Of a stretch of 64,000 nt of DNA, positions 33,589 through 42,506 are shown piece after piece. Made by a program: the position numbers and the translations under genes. Source of the DNA: Saccharothrix sp. NRRL B-16348 (GTDB lineage Bacteria; Actinomycetota; Actinomycetes; Mycobacteriales; Pseudonocardiaceae). How positions within the stretch are numbered: the first letter of the stretch is position 1; every line of letters begins with the position of its first letter. The notes under the pieces are model-generated. The model was not told the DNA's origin and did no database searches. It was given only the letters and a program-made list of their open reading frames with translations. The DNA lies in NCBI RefSeq assembly GCF_001280085.1, contig NZ_LGED01000232.1, positions 1-64,000 of the forward strand, given 5' to 3'.

Positions 33589-33915
33589 CCCTTGAAACGC
33601 GGGTGGCGTGGTGAGTCGGTGATGAAGCGGTGAAGGTGTCGCCGCTGTCGTTGACACGTCTTTCGGCCGCGGGCTAGCGTCATTTTCGCTGCCAGGGGGC
33701 AGTGCGAGGGGGCCGGGCGGTGGTTCGGGCCCGCTGATTCTCGGCATTCCTGTCGTGTTCGGTGCGCTATCGCCCGTTCGACGATTTCCGGTTCACGGTC
33801 GGCCGCCGGTGGGCGTTCGACGGTTCCCGGCCGCGTCCAGGAGAACCGAGTCGGCGGCGCCCGCTGAACACGTGTGCCCGACGTTCCTCGTTCTTCGGCA
33901 CCGGAGGAGGAACAC
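33589..33915. other. 327-base gap with a promoter, no gene
   Basis: The only feature I can support is the promoter TTGACA-N18-TAGCGT at 33651-33680. If it drives the small secreted peptide at 33916 the leader is about 230 bases long. No riboswitch motif is recognised in that leader. Confidence 0.5.
33651..33680 (+). promoter_or_regulatory. Promoter TTGACA-18-TAGCGT
   Basis: Consensus -35 TTGACA (33651-33656), 18-base spacer, -10 TAGCGT (33675-33680, of the actinomycete TAGnnT type). Probably drives the genes at 33916 and 34146. Confidence 0.65.
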
Positions 33916-34074
33916 GTGGAGCTGACCAGGAAGATCACCGCGTCGGTGGGGGCCGCCGCGGTCTCGACCGGGTTGTCGGCGACGGCGGTCTCGCCGGCGG
34001 GAGCGGCGACGTGCCCCGGCAACGGATGGCTGGACGGCCTCCGGTTCCGCAGCGGCGCGAACGGCGCCTGCTGA
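33916..34074 (+). CDS. Tiny secreted peptide precursor, 52 aa
   Basis: GTG 33916 stands five bases behind a perfect GGAGGAGG site. The protein has a charged start, a hydrophobic stretch with Ala/Val/Ser, a likely signal-peptidase site at PAGAAT, and a mature peptide of about 22 residues with two Cys, the last residue being Cys. It lies 71 bases before the PG-binding/DUF1906 gene. No known class (lanthipeptide, lasso and similar partners are not encoded nearby). A disulfide-closed secreted peptide is plausible. Confidence 0.6.
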   Translation: MELTRKITASVGAAAVSTGLSATAVSPAGAATCPGNGWLDGLRFRSGANGAC

Positions 34075-34145
34075 GCGCGTGACGGCAGTCCTGACCGCGG
34101 CTCGGCACGGGGTCGCGGCACCTTTCGACAATCCCGGGGGACACG

Positions 34146-36443
34146 ATGGCTGATCCGAAGGTGCTCGAAGCGCAGCGCTGGGTGAACTCGACCTACGGCG
34201 CGGTGCCGGGCTACGAGCGGTGCCCGGAGAACGGCGTCACCAGTTGGGCGGTGATGTTCTCCCTGACCCGCGCGTTACAGCACGAGCTGGGCATCACGAC
34301 CCTGTCCGACGCGTTCGGCCCGACCACGTTGGGCAAGCTCGCCGAGCGGGGCAACGTCGGCCCCGACTACGGCAATGCGAACATCGTGCGCATCGCGAAG
34401 TTCGGGCTGTTCTGCAAGGGTTACTGGGCGGGCGACACGTCGAACGGCGACTTCGACGGCGACCTGTACGCCGCGGTGCGGGAGCTCAAGGCCGACGTCG
34501 GGTTCTCCTCCGACGGCTACATCCCGCCGAAGATCTTCAAGGCGATCCTCAACATGGACGCCTACGTGCTGCTGTCCGGCGGCCGGTCCGAGGTGCGGGA
34601 CGTCCAGCGCTGGCTCAACGCCACCTACATCAACAAGTCGACGTTCTTCGTCATCCCGTGCGACGGCCACTACACGCGGGACGTGCAGGTCGCCCTGATG
34701 CGGGCCATCCAGTACCAGATCGGCATCCCGGAGGACCAGGCCACCGGCAACTTCGGGCCGGGCACCCAGAACGGTCTGCGCAACAACACCGTGCGGCCCG
34801 GCTCGCCGGCGGCCTGGGTGCAGCTGTTCAGCGCCGCCTGCGTGTTCAACGGCGGCGTCGGCGGGGTGTTCGCCGAGTTCACCTCCAGCTGGGACGCGGC
34901 GCTCGGCGCCTTCGTGACCGCGTTCCAGGACTTCTCCCTCCTCACCCGCACGGGCATCGGCGACTACGCCACGTGGGCGCAGCTGCTCGTGTCGACCGGC
35001 GACCCGGACCGGCCGGCGGGCGCGTGCGACACCCGGTTCCACATCAGCGCCTCCCGCGCGCAGGCGCTGAAGGCGGCGGGCTACCAGGTGGTCGGCCGCT
35101 ACCTGGACGAGGACCCGTGGAGCACCCTCGACAAGGAGATCCAGCCCGGCGAGCTGGACGCCATCTTCGCCGGCGGCCTGCGGGTGTTCCCCATCTCGCA
35201 GTACGCCGCCGACGCGGTCGGCGACTTCACCTGGTCCAACGGCTACGACCACGCGCTGCGGGCGCACGACCGGGCCGTCGGCTACGGCTTCAACCGGGGC
35301 ACGGTGATCTACTTCGCGGTCGACTACGACGCCACCGGCGAGCAGATCACCAGCCACATCATCCCGTACTTCCAGGGCATCCAGGCCGGTCTCGGCGCCC
35401 GCGGCAAGCGGTACGTCGCCGGCGTCTACGGTTCGCGCAACGTGTGCGCGCGGGTCAGCGACGAGGCCTTCGCGCGCTACTCGTTCGTGTCCGGCATGTC
35501 GTGGGGCTTCTCCGGCAACCTGGGCTTCCCGCTGCCCGCCAACTGGTCGTTCAACCAGATCAAGGAGTTCGACTTCACCGCGGGCGGCGACGTGTTCGCG
35601 CTCGACCGCGACGTCCGCCGGGGCAACGACCCGGGCGTGGGCCGGGAGAACGTCGGCGGCAGCGACTCACCCGTGGACGCCTACCTCCGGTACGTCGACG
35701 GCCTGTACGCGACCGCGGTCGCCTACGGCGGCGACCCCAACCAGCGGGTCATGGAGTACCTGCGCTACCCGACGTACAACGGCGCCTGGTCCGGCTGGGA
35801 GCTCCTGATCGGCAACGTCGACCAGGCGTGGATCGAGCACGCCCAAGCGCACGCGCCGGCCCGCGTCGAGTCCTATGTGGACCCATCGCTCGGCATCACC
35901 GTCAACGTCGACCACCTCGGCGCCACCGCCAACGCGGTCTACCTCAAGGGGAACGGCGGGCGCGGCGACTTCGGCGGCTGGTCGGGCGACCTGGCCACGT
36001 TCTACGGCGAGTGGCGGTCGCACGGCGACGAGTACGCTTCGGGCTACGCGTTCTGCGCCGACCGCCTGGCCAAGATCAACGTGCTGTCGTCGTTCCCGCT
36101 CAACGACCTCGTGGAGGACGTCGACGGCTACCTGATCGGCAGCGCGGTGCGCAACGGCGCGCGGATCGACCAGGCGATCCGGGCCCACCTCACCGACGGG
36201 CACCGGACCAGGTTCCGGCAGTTCTACGTCAACCGCTACGGGGGGACGGTGACCGGCGTCCGGGACGCCGCCTGGAACGCGCTGGGCGGCGACACGGCGG
36301 ACGCGCAGCTCGCCGGCCTCACCGAAGCCGCGATCCGCAGGACCGGTGGCGTCTGCCTGCTGCCCACGCAGCTGCCCGCGGCCAAGCTGGAACCCTTCCT
36401 GCAAGGCTACGCGGAGACGATCGAGAGGTTGTCGCGCGGCTGA
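34146..36443 (+). CDS. Peptidoglycan-binding + DUF1906 glycoside-hydrolase-like protein
   Basis: 765 aa from ATG 34146. Two PG-binding-like repeats (about 1-75 and 145-215), a third related segment to about 290, then a DUF1906/Rv2525c-like TIM-barrel (about 297-500: GRYLDEDPWSTL, GTVIYFAVDYDATGEQI, VAGVYGSRNVCARV) and a unique C-terminal domain of about 250 residues. DUF1906 is a GH25-like fold thought to act on cell-wall glycans. No signal peptide is visible although the substrate would be outside. The C-terminal domain is unfamiliar to me. Stop followed by a small membrane-protein gene. Confidence 0.75.
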   Translation: MADPKVLEAQRWVNSTYGAVPGYERCPENGVTSWAVMFSLTRALQHELGITTLSDAFGPTTLGKLAERGNVGPDYGNANIVRIAKFGLFCKGYWAGDTSNGDFDGDLYAAVRELKADVGFSSDGYIPPKIFKAILNMDAYVLLSGGRSEVRDVQRWLNATYINKSTFFVIPCDGHYTRDVQVALMRAIQYQIGIPEDQATGNFGPGTQNGLRNNTVRPGSPAAWVQLFSAACVFNGGVGGVFAEFTSSWDAALGAFVTAFQDFSLLTRTGIGDYATWAQLLVSTGDPDRPAGACDTRFHISASRAQALKAAGYQVVGRYLDEDPWSTLDKEIQPGELDAIFAGGLRVFPISQYAADAVGDFTWSNGYDHALRAHDRAVGYGFNRGTVIYFAVDYDATGEQITSHIIPYFQGIQAGLGARGKRYVAGVYGSRNVCARVSDEAFARYSFVSGMSWGFSGNLGFPLPANWSFNQIKEFDFTAGGDVFALDRDVRRGNDPGVGRENVGGSDSPVDAYLRYVDGLYATAVAYGGDPNQRVMEYLRYPTYNGAWSGWELLIGNVDQAWIEHAQAHAPARVESYVDPSLGITVNVDHLGATANAVYLKGNGGRGDFGGWSGDLATFYGEWRSHGDEYASGYAFCADRLAKINVLSSFPLNDLVEDVDGYLIGSAVRNGARIDQAIRAHLTDGHRTRFRQFYVNRYGGTVTGVRDAAWNALGGDTADAQLAGLTEAAIRRTGGVCLLPTQLPAAKLEPFLQGYAETIERLSRG

Positions 36444-36478
36444 CGGCACGCCCGGGTGGCGTGCGATGGGGAGGCACC

Positions 36479-36799
36479 GTGGCAGTACCGGGAACGGTCC
36501 GGCAGTGGGCGGTCGCCGCTTCGTGCGCGCTGCCCGCGGCGTTCCTGGTGTACGCCTGGGGTGCGATCCACCTGTACACGCCGGACATCCGGGAGACGTG
36601 CGACCTGGAGCACGGCGGGTGGGACCGGGCCTACGGCCAGGTGACCTACGTCCCGCTGTCCCGCAGGTGCAACGCCTACCAGGACATGGTGCCCCCCTAC
36701 GTCAACCCGGCGGTCGTCGCGCTGCTCGTCGCGACCGCGCTGTTCGCGGGCCTGGCCGTCGCCGCCCGCCGAAACCCCCGATCCCGCAAGGAGCAGTGA
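36479..36799 (+). CDS. Two-helix membrane protein, 106 aa
   Basis: GTG 36479 with GGGGAGG in front. Helices at about residues 9-30 and 76-96 flank an exported loop of about 45 residues with two Cys and conserved-looking aromatic residues, ending in a basic tail. It lies 35 bases after the DUF1906 gene and six before the M15-like gene, so it is part of the same operon. Unknown function; perhaps an anchor for the cell-wall proteins. Confidence 0.65.
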   Translation: MAVPGTVRQWAVAASCALPAAFLVYAWGAIHLYTPDIRETCDLEHGGWDRAYGQVTYVPLSRRCNAYQDMVPPYVNPAVVALLVATALFAGLAVAARRNPRSRKEQ

Positions 36800-36805
36800 G
36801 CCACC

Positions 36806-37462
36806 ATGAACGAACCCACCGAGGACTCCACCCGGCTGGGACGTCGCCGGTTCCTCGCCATCGCGGGCGGTCTCGCGGCCGCCGCGTCGGTCGGCCTGGC
36901 CACGTCGCCCGCCGCGTCCGCCGCGCCGCCCGCCAACCCGCCGGCCCGCCCTCACTCCCTCGCCACGTTCGCGGTGGAGGGCTCCAACGCCTCCGTGACG
37001 CTGCTGTCCGGGCCGTCCGCCGTCGTGCTGCTGCACGTCGCCCGGCGCTTCCACTACGAGGTCGACGCGCTGGGTGCGGAGGACATCACCGGCTACGCCG
37101 AGGTGCCGGCCGGCACGCCGTTCGCGGCGGACTACCGCTCCGGGACCGCCATCGCCATCCTGGCCGCCCGGTACCCGGCGGGGGCGACCGGGGGCCTGTT
37201 CCCGCACGAGCTGGCGATCGTCCGCGACGTCCTCGCCGAGTGCGAGGGCGTGGTCCGCTGGGGCGGCGACTTCCGGGAGACGCCCAAGGAAGGCCACTTC
37301 CGGGTCGACGTGAAGCCGGGTGACCCGACGCTGGCCAGGGTCGCGAAGAAGATCGGCGGCTGGGTCGACGGGCCGGGCCGGGGCGCACCGGCCGACCCGT
37401 TCGCGCCGGGTCGGCGGCAGGCGGCGGAGCGGTTGGCGGAACGACAGCTCGCCACCCGCTGA
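36806..37462 (+). CDS. Tat-exported M15-like peptidase fold with missing zinc ligands
   Basis: 218 aa. Twin-arginine signal RRRFLAIAG (about residues 12-20) with an Ala-rich cut site near ASAAPP. The domain at about 50-175 aligns by eye with the M15 DD-peptidase/endolysin group: SGTAIAI, RYPAGATGGLF, CEGVVRWGGDF, GHFRVDV. In active enzymes the first motif carries His and Asp (HxSGTAID); here these are Tyr and Ala, so two of three zinc ligands are lost and only the last His remains. Probably a peptidoglycan-binding pseudoenzyme. Confidence 0.7.
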   Translation: MNEPTEDSTRLGRRRFLAIAGGLAAAASVGLATSPAASAAPPANPPARPHSLATFAVEGSNASVTLLSGPSAVVLLHVARRFHYEVDALGAEDITGYAEVPAGTPFAADYRSGTAIAILAARYPAGATGGLFPHELAIVRDVLAECEGVVRWGGDFRETPKEGHFRVDVKPGDPTLARVAKKIGGWVDGPGRGAPADPFAPGRRQAAERLAERQLATR

Positions 37463-37675
37463 CGGGATCGGTCGCCCCCGAGACCTGCTCGGACCGCCGG
37501 ACCCGCCGAACCGCCGGACCCGTTGGATCTGGCGGACCCGACTGGCTCGGCGGAACCCAGCGGACCACTTGACCGGCCGCACTGCCGAACCCACTTGGTT
37601 CCGCCTGGAGCCGGCCGCGTGGGTCACGACCGCCGTTGTCGGCGCAGGTGGGGTGCGTGCCGGCTGATCAGGCGC

Positions 37676-37711
37676 ACGGGTGTTCCGGGGCGGCGGGCCC
37701 GGAACACCCGT
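37676..37711. terminator. Terminator hairpin, 14-bp stem
   Basis: ACGGGTGTTCCGGG at 37676-37689 pairs perfectly with 37698-37711 (8-base loop), 9 bases beyond the stop of the GH6 gene on the minus strand. It may also end the operon coming from the left. Confidence 0.8.
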
Positions 37712-37720
37712 CAGGGCTGG

Positions 37721-39103
37721 TCAGAGTCGCGGGTGGGCGTTGGCCAGCAGTTCGCGGAACTGGGCGGAGAACCAGTGGCCGGACAGCGGCGCGCCCGCCA
37801 GCGCGCCCGACCTGTTGTGGCCGTTGCGCGGGTTGCCCGTGTACGTGGGGTCGCACATCCGGTCGAAGCCCTTGCCCTCGTCGTTCGGGATCGTCCGGCT
37901 CGCGCCGTCGGACTCGCCCGGCGGCTTGGCCCACACGTAGGCGTCGACGCCCGCGGCCGGGCTCGCCTTCGGCCGCTCGCCGATGCCCGCGCCGGACTGG
38001 TTGCACCAGTTGCCGAGGTGGAGGCGGCGGTCGTACCGGCCGCCGTCGACGTAGGCGTCCACGCTCGTCGTCGGCCCCTTGGCGGTCGGGCGTTGCGCAC
38101 CGCCCCAGCCGTTGCGCGAGGTGTCGATCAGCATGCCGATGTTCGACGGGAAACCGGCGCTGATCAATTGCGCGCGGAACGCCTGGGCGAACGACAGCTC
38201 GTCCACGTAGCGATTCCAGTCCACCCACTTCGACTGGCGCACGGACGTGCCGTTCACGGTGTCGCCGATGGTGAAGTGGTCTTCTTTCAGCACGCCGTAG
38301 TTGGCCGTGTTCGTGATGAACCCGGTGACGTTGGCGACCGTGCTGCCCGACGCGCGAGCGGCCTGGGCGAACATCGTCGCCGAAGCGGTGAAGTTGTCGT
38401 CCCACCCGATCCAGCCGTGGTGGGCGGCGTCGATGTAGTTGTAGACGTTGCCGATCGCGCCGAGCTTCGCCAGCGCGTACCCGACGCCGTTGACGTAGTT
38501 GCCGTTCTGCAGCATCTGGTCGCACAGCGGGGTGGCGGTGGGCCGGCTGCCGACGTTCGTCACGAGGTTGGGCAGCGAGTCGATCTCGATGATCGTCACG
38601 ATCCGCAGGTTCGCGTACTTCGAGTCGCCCATGATCGCGGCGATCGGGTCGATGTACTCGGACTTGTAGCGGGGCAGGTCGTCCGGGCGCAGCTCGCCGT
38701 TGGACGCGAGCGCCGCGCAGTCGCGGCCGGGCAGGTTGTAGATGACGAACTGGACGACCATCGTGCGCCCGGCCGCCTGGCGGAGCGCGTTGTCCAGGTG
38801 CGCGCGCAGGCCCGTGCCGCCGTTCACGCCGTTGATCGCGGCGATCCGGTCCAGCCAGACGAACGTCGGCTGGTTGGCGATGGCGGACCCGCCGTCGGCC
38901 CGCGCCTTCGCGGACCAGTCCGGGTTCACGTACACCGACGCGCCGGCGTACGGGTTGTCCACGCGTGCCGCGGCGTGCACCTCCGCGGCGGCCGGGCCCG
39001 TTCCGAGCGCCATGGCCGCGGCGAACACGAACGCCGCCGTCGCCGCGAGACCGCGCCGCGTCCTTCGCCTACCGGTCAGGCCTGGTGATGACATCAGTGG
39101 CAT
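37721..39103 (-). CDS. Secreted GH6 cellobiohydrolase/endoglucanase
   Basis: 460 aa. Signal peptide with a twin-arginine-like start (RRRTRRGLAATAAF) and an AAA cut site around residue 40. The GH6 catalytic domain fills the rest: VVQFVIYNLPGRDCAA (with the acid region), VTIIEIDSLPNLV, YIDAAHHGWIGWDD, VDAYVWAKPPGESDG. The domain is complete, but there is no cellulose-binding module. It hydrolyses beta-1,4-glucan outside the cell. A long inverted repeat of LacI/CebR type stands in front, so induction by cellooligosaccharides is expected. Confidence 0.92.
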   Translation of the reverse strand: MPLMSSPGLTGRRRTRRGLAATAAFVFAAAMALGTGPAAAEVHAAARVDNPYAGASVYVNPDWSAKARADGGSAIANQPTFVWLDRIAAINGVNGGTGLRAHLDNALRQAAGRTMVVQFVIYNLPGRDCAALASNGELRPDDLPRYKSEYIDPIAAIMGDSKYANLRIVTIIEIDSLPNLVTNVGSRPTATPLCDQMLQNGNYVNGVGYALAKLGAIGNVYNYIDAAHHGWIGWDDNFTASATMFAQAARASGSTVANVTGFITNTANYGVLKEDHFTIGDTVNGTSVRQSKWVDWNRYVDELSFAQAFRAQLISAGFPSNIGMLIDTSRNGWGGAQRPTAKGPTTSVDAYVDGGRYDRRLHLGNWCNQSGAGIGERPKASPAAGVDAYVWAKPPGESDGASRTIPNDEGKGFDRMCDPTYTGNPRNGHNRSGALAGAPLSGHWFSAQFRELLANAHPRL

Positions 39104-39145
39104 CTTCGGCTCCCTGGTCGGATGAACTGAACAGGTGGCGGCGGA

Positions 39146-39167
39146 TTTCTGGGAACGTTTCCAGAAA
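39146..39167. promoter_or_regulatory. CebR/LacI-type operator before the GH6 gene
   Basis: TTTCTGGGAACGTTTCCAGAAA has one mismatch pair over its 22 bases. Its centre TGGGAACGTTTCCA matches 11 of 14 bases of the CebR cellulose-regulator box TGGGAGCGCTCCCA known from Streptomyces. It lies 43 bases upstream of the cellulase start codon. Confidence 0.7.
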
Positions 39168-39326
39168 ATCGGACGTTAGCAGGGGAATGGTCGTTCGTGA
39201 AGAGTTTTCACCACGAATGGATCGTTGTGTCCGATATGCCAACTCACCCGGAAGCGCAAGTGTAATACTCATTTTCGCGCTATTCGACCGCATTCGACTT
39301 CGAATGGTCTTCGAATCGCGTTCGGG

Positions 39327-39725
39327 CTACCACGCGTCCTTGAGCAGCGGTCCTTGCTCGTCGTCCTCGTCGCGCGGACGCGAGGCGGCCGGTGGTGCGG
39401 GCGCTGGTGCCACCTGCGCCTCGATCGCCTCCACGTCGAGGTTCGCGAGGCCCGTGAGGCGGCTCTCCAGGTACGCCCGCGCCTCCTCCGGGCTCCACTC
39501 CTCCCGCGCCTCGGGGGACGCGCGGAACGCCTCGGCGTCGGCTTGGAGGTCGTCGATCCACTGCTCCACGACCCAGCCGCTGGTCAGCAGGTCGCGTGCC
39601 GACGCACGGCCCGCCACGACCTCCTTGGCGAAGTCGGAGACCGCGCCGTCGCCCGCCGCGGCGAGCACGCGGAACACCGCCATCCGCCCCTGCGCCCCGG
39701 TGGGTGTCTCGAACGGGTTGGTCAC
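39327..39725 (-). CDS. Hypothetical partner of the WXG100-like protein, 132 aa
   Basis: From GTG 39725, overlapping the WXG100-like gene stop (GTGA). All-alpha, acidic, Pro/Ala-rich end with several Asp/Glu (PRDEDDEQG). No recognised motif. Coupled expression suggests a chaperone or co-secreted partner of the upstream protein. Confidence 0.6.
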   Translation of the reverse strand: MTNPFETPTGAQGRMAVFRVLAAAGDGAVSDFAKEVVAGRASARDLLTSGWVVEQWIDDLQADAEAFRASPEAREEWSPEEARAYLESRLTGLANLDVEAIEAQVAPAPAPPAASRPRDEDDEQGPLLKDAW

Positions 39726-40840
39726 CGGACCCCCGGGTGGTCGTAGGGTGCGCACGGCCAGCGTGCCGCCACGACCTCGCCCTGCGACCGCGCGAGCTGC
39801 ACGATGCCGACGAACTCGTGCGCCAGCGCCCAGAGGACGTCGGTGTAGGTGGTGATCTCGCCCGCCAGCGTCTTGACCGTCTTGATCAACTTCTTGAGCG
39901 GGCCGCCGCCGAACACCAGGTCGATCGCGTCGTCGATGTGGGCGCCGATGGAGTTCAGCTGCTTCGCGAGCACGAGTTCGGTCAGCGTGTCGATCAGGCA
40001 GCCGAGGGCCATCTCGAGCGAGTGGTACCGGTGGTAGGCGGCCTGGGCCAGCTGTGAGACCTTCTCCGCCGCCTCACGGCAGTACGCGGCGTGCTCCGCG
40101 CACGCGCGGGCGTACTCGTCGAGCCAGTTCTCCGCGCCGGCCGCCGCGTTGCCCTCCCACCGGTGTTGGATCGCGAACCGGCCGCGCTGCACGTTCGCGG
40201 TGATCGCCTCGAACCCCTTCGCGGTGTCGGCCATGACGCGGCTCTCGCGGTAGATCGCGTTCCAGTCGCCCGCGATGACCTGCGACACCTTCTCGATCGG
40301 GTTCCAGCCGACGAGGCCCTCGACGTACTTCGCCAGCTTCGCCGCGTTCGACGACAGGTCGCCGAGCTGGGCGAGCTTGCGCTCCAGCAAGTCCGGCCAC
40401 TTGATGTCGTTCTCCAGGTCAACCTCGCCGGGGCCCTGGTAGCCGCTCACGTCTTTGACGTCGGTGAAGCCGTCGGACGCGACACCGGCCGGCAGTTCGT
40501 CCGCCGCCTTCGGCGTGGCCGCGGCGGCCGGGTACGTCCGGTCGAGCTTCGCGGCCTGCGCCTGGTCGTTCGCGAGGTAGAACTCCGCGGTCCGGACGAG
40601 CGCCCGCGAGGAGGTGTCGGCGAGGCTCAGCGCGCGCCGGCTGTTCTCCTGGGCGTAATAGCGCAGGTAGCGGAGCTGGTTCTCGATGATGTCGAAGATG
40701 CCGTCGCCGATCTCACTGGCCTCGTTGTGCTCCAGCGCCTTGACGTACGTCGCCGCACCCTGGCTCTGCCGCAGCACGAGCCCACCCAACGCGGTCACCG
40801 CGCCGGGTTCGACCTTGAAGGCAACCACGGTCGGGATCAT
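39722..40840 (-). CDS. Long WXG100-like protein, candidate type VII secretion substrate
   Basis: 372 aa. Helical; the central segment about 165-260 has the WXG-like turn HRWEGNAAAGAENWLDEY and heptad patterns typical of EspB/LXG-like proteins. No signal peptide, no toxin domain that I recognise at the C-terminus. ESX genes (EccC etc.) are not in the window. It may be an orphan substrate or part of a polymorphic toxin set. Alternative starts exist in this frame farther upstream, but ATG 40840 is the most natural. Confidence 0.6.
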   Translation of the reverse strand: MIPTVVAFKVEPGAVTALGGLVLRQSQGAATYVKALEHNEASEIGDGIFDIIENQLRYLRYYAQENSRRALSLADTSSRALVRTAEFYLANDQAQAAKLDRTYPAAAATPKAADELPAGVASDGFTDVKDVSGYQGPGEVDLENDIKWPDLLERKLAQLGDLSSNAAKLAKYVEGLVGWNPIEKVSQVIAGDWNAIYRESRVMADTAKGFEAITANVQRGRFAIQHRWEGNAAAGAENWLDEYARACAEHAAYCREAAEKVSQLAQAAYHRYHSLEMALGCLIDTLTELVLAKQLNSIGAHIDDAIDLVFGGGPLKKLIKTVKTLAGEITTYTDVLWALAHEFVGIVQLARSQGEVVAARWPCAPYDHPGVR

Positions 40841-40992
40841 GGCACAGCCACCCGGTCGACGTGCGGACGTCTGGCGAGGTCGCCGCGGCTTCCGGTCGAC
40901 GAGCAGTGGTCGCGCATTGAGGTGACTGCCGTTGCGGTCGGTGTGGGGATCGGATAGGGCTAGGGGTCGCCCGTCGTCGAAGGAGCCGCCGC

Positions 40993-42264
40993 GTGAACCC
41001 CGACTTGCTGCGCAACTACCTCGCCCGGCACCGGCTCGGACGCCGTGACGTGCTCAAGTTGGCGAGTGCGGCCGGTGCCGCCGGACTGGTCGGGGCAGCG
41101 CCCGCGGCGGCCGAGGCGGCGCCCGGCACCGGAAGGCCGGACGACACGCTCGCGGCAGGGGGAGGGCGGTTGGACGACACGCCGTTCGACTACGCCGACC
41201 CGGCGAACCTGGCCGACTGGGCGCCGAGCCGGTACGGGCCCGAGGACCAGCGCGGCACGCTCAACGAGATCACGCCGGCCAAGACCGCCGCCGCGCTCGG
41301 CCTGCTGCGCGCACACCGCGAGGTCACCACGTACAACCTCGGCGAGCTGATGTGGAACGGCTTCCCGGCGTTCAGCACCGACCCGCGCCGCACCTACGAG
41401 CAGCGGCTCACGATCTGGGGTTACCCGCCGCCGCCCGGGTTCGCCGAGGAGGGTGGCATCCTGGTCGCGCTGGAGCCGTTGGCCGCCAACAAGGTGAGCG
41501 TGCACGAGGAGCGGTTCGAGGCGGAGGTCTCGCCCAAGCACTCGAAACCGCTCGCCGCGACGTACCAGATCGGCAGCCAGCTGGACAACCTCAACCACAT
41601 CGGCGCGGCCGACCTGTTCTACAACGGCCTGCGCGGACCGGACATCGCCCGCGGCCATGGCACCATCCGGCTCGGGGCCGAGCACATGGGCCCCGTGGTG
41701 ACCCGCGGCGTGCTGTTGGACGTGCTCGGGGTGAAGCTCGCCCGCGACCGCGCCGAGGACCTGGCCGAACCCGCCGGCAACGGGCGGCCGCTGCTGCGCG
41801 AGAACTACCGCATCACCGTGGACGACATCCGCGACGCCATGGAGTTCGGCGGCATCGCCCGCCTCGAACCCGGTGACGTGGTGCTGTTCCGCACCGGCTG
41901 GAACCAGCTGCTGGCCCGCCGCGACCCGGCCGACATCGCCCGCTGGGAGGGCGCGCGCGGGCTGCCCGGCATCTACCTGCGCGAAGCGCGTTGGCTGGCC
42001 CGTTCCCGGCCCGCGATCATCGGCAGCGACACGTGGGCCCTGGAAGTGCTGGGCAACCCGGTCAACGACGACGGCACGGCGTTCCCCGTGCACCAGGAGC
42101 TGCTGATGCGCAACGGCATCCGCATCGGCGAGTCCTACGTCCTGGACCGGCTCGCCGCCGACCGCGTGCACGAGTTCGTGTTCATCGTGACACCGCAGTA
42201 CGCCGAGGGCGCCACGGCGGGCAACACGCCACCCGCGGCGCTGGGGCAGCCTCGCCGTCGCTGA
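40993..42264 (+). CDS. Tat-exported cyclase-family (kynurenine-formamidase-like) protein
   Basis: 423 aa from GTG/ATG at 40993 with Tat-like start GRRDVLKLASAAGAAGL. Cyclase-family fold: YQIGSQLDNLNHIGAAD in place of the usual HxGTHxD motif, DVVLFRTGWNQL and SDTWALEVLGNP. Members hydrolyse N-formyl or related bonds. The metal-binding His residues are partly replaced by Gln as in a known subgroup, so the reaction is uncertain. Confidence 0.8.
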   Translation: MNPDLLRNYLARHRLGRRDVLKLASAAGAAGLVGAAPAAAEAAPGTGRPDDTLAAGGGRLDDTPFDYADPANLADWAPSRYGPEDQRGTLNEITPAKTAAALGLLRAHREVTTYNLGELMWNGFPAFSTDPRRTYEQRLTIWGYPPPPGFAEEGGILVALEPLAANKVSVHEERFEAEVSPKHSKPLAATYQIGSQLDNLNHIGAADLFYNGLRGPDIARGHGTIRLGAEHMGPVVTRGVLLDVLGVKLARDRAEDLAEPAGNGRPLLRENYRITVDDIRDAMEFGGIARLEPGDVVLFRTGWNQLLARRDPADIARWEGARGLPGIYLREARWLARSRPAIIGSDTWALEVLGNPVNDDGTAFPVHQELLMRNGIRIGESYVLDRLAADRVHEFVFIVTPQYAEGATAGNTPPAALGQPRRR

Positions 42265-42468
42265 ACCCGGTGGTGCGTCACGGAGAGCGGCCGGGGCCAT
42301 TGTGGGTTACCGCCACTCGGGCTGACGGCACCGGGAACACCGACTCGCCCTCCCACGGCCGGCACACCGCCGCCTACCGGCCTGGGTCGAGTGTTTCCCG
42401 GACCGGGTTGCTCCCGGATCCGTCTTCCGCCTGAGCCCGGCCAGCCGCAGGGCACGTGACGTCACCGG

Positions 42469-42499
42469 CGGGGACGGGCCTCGACGCGACCCGTCCCCG
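42469..42499. terminator. Terminator hairpin, 10-bp stem
   Basis: CGGGGACGGG at 42469-42478 pairs perfectly with 42490-42499 (11-base loop). It lies between the cyclase gene and the convergent gene remnant, 7 bases beyond the remnant's stop. Confidence 0.7.
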
Positions 42500-42506
42500 T
42501 CCGCGA

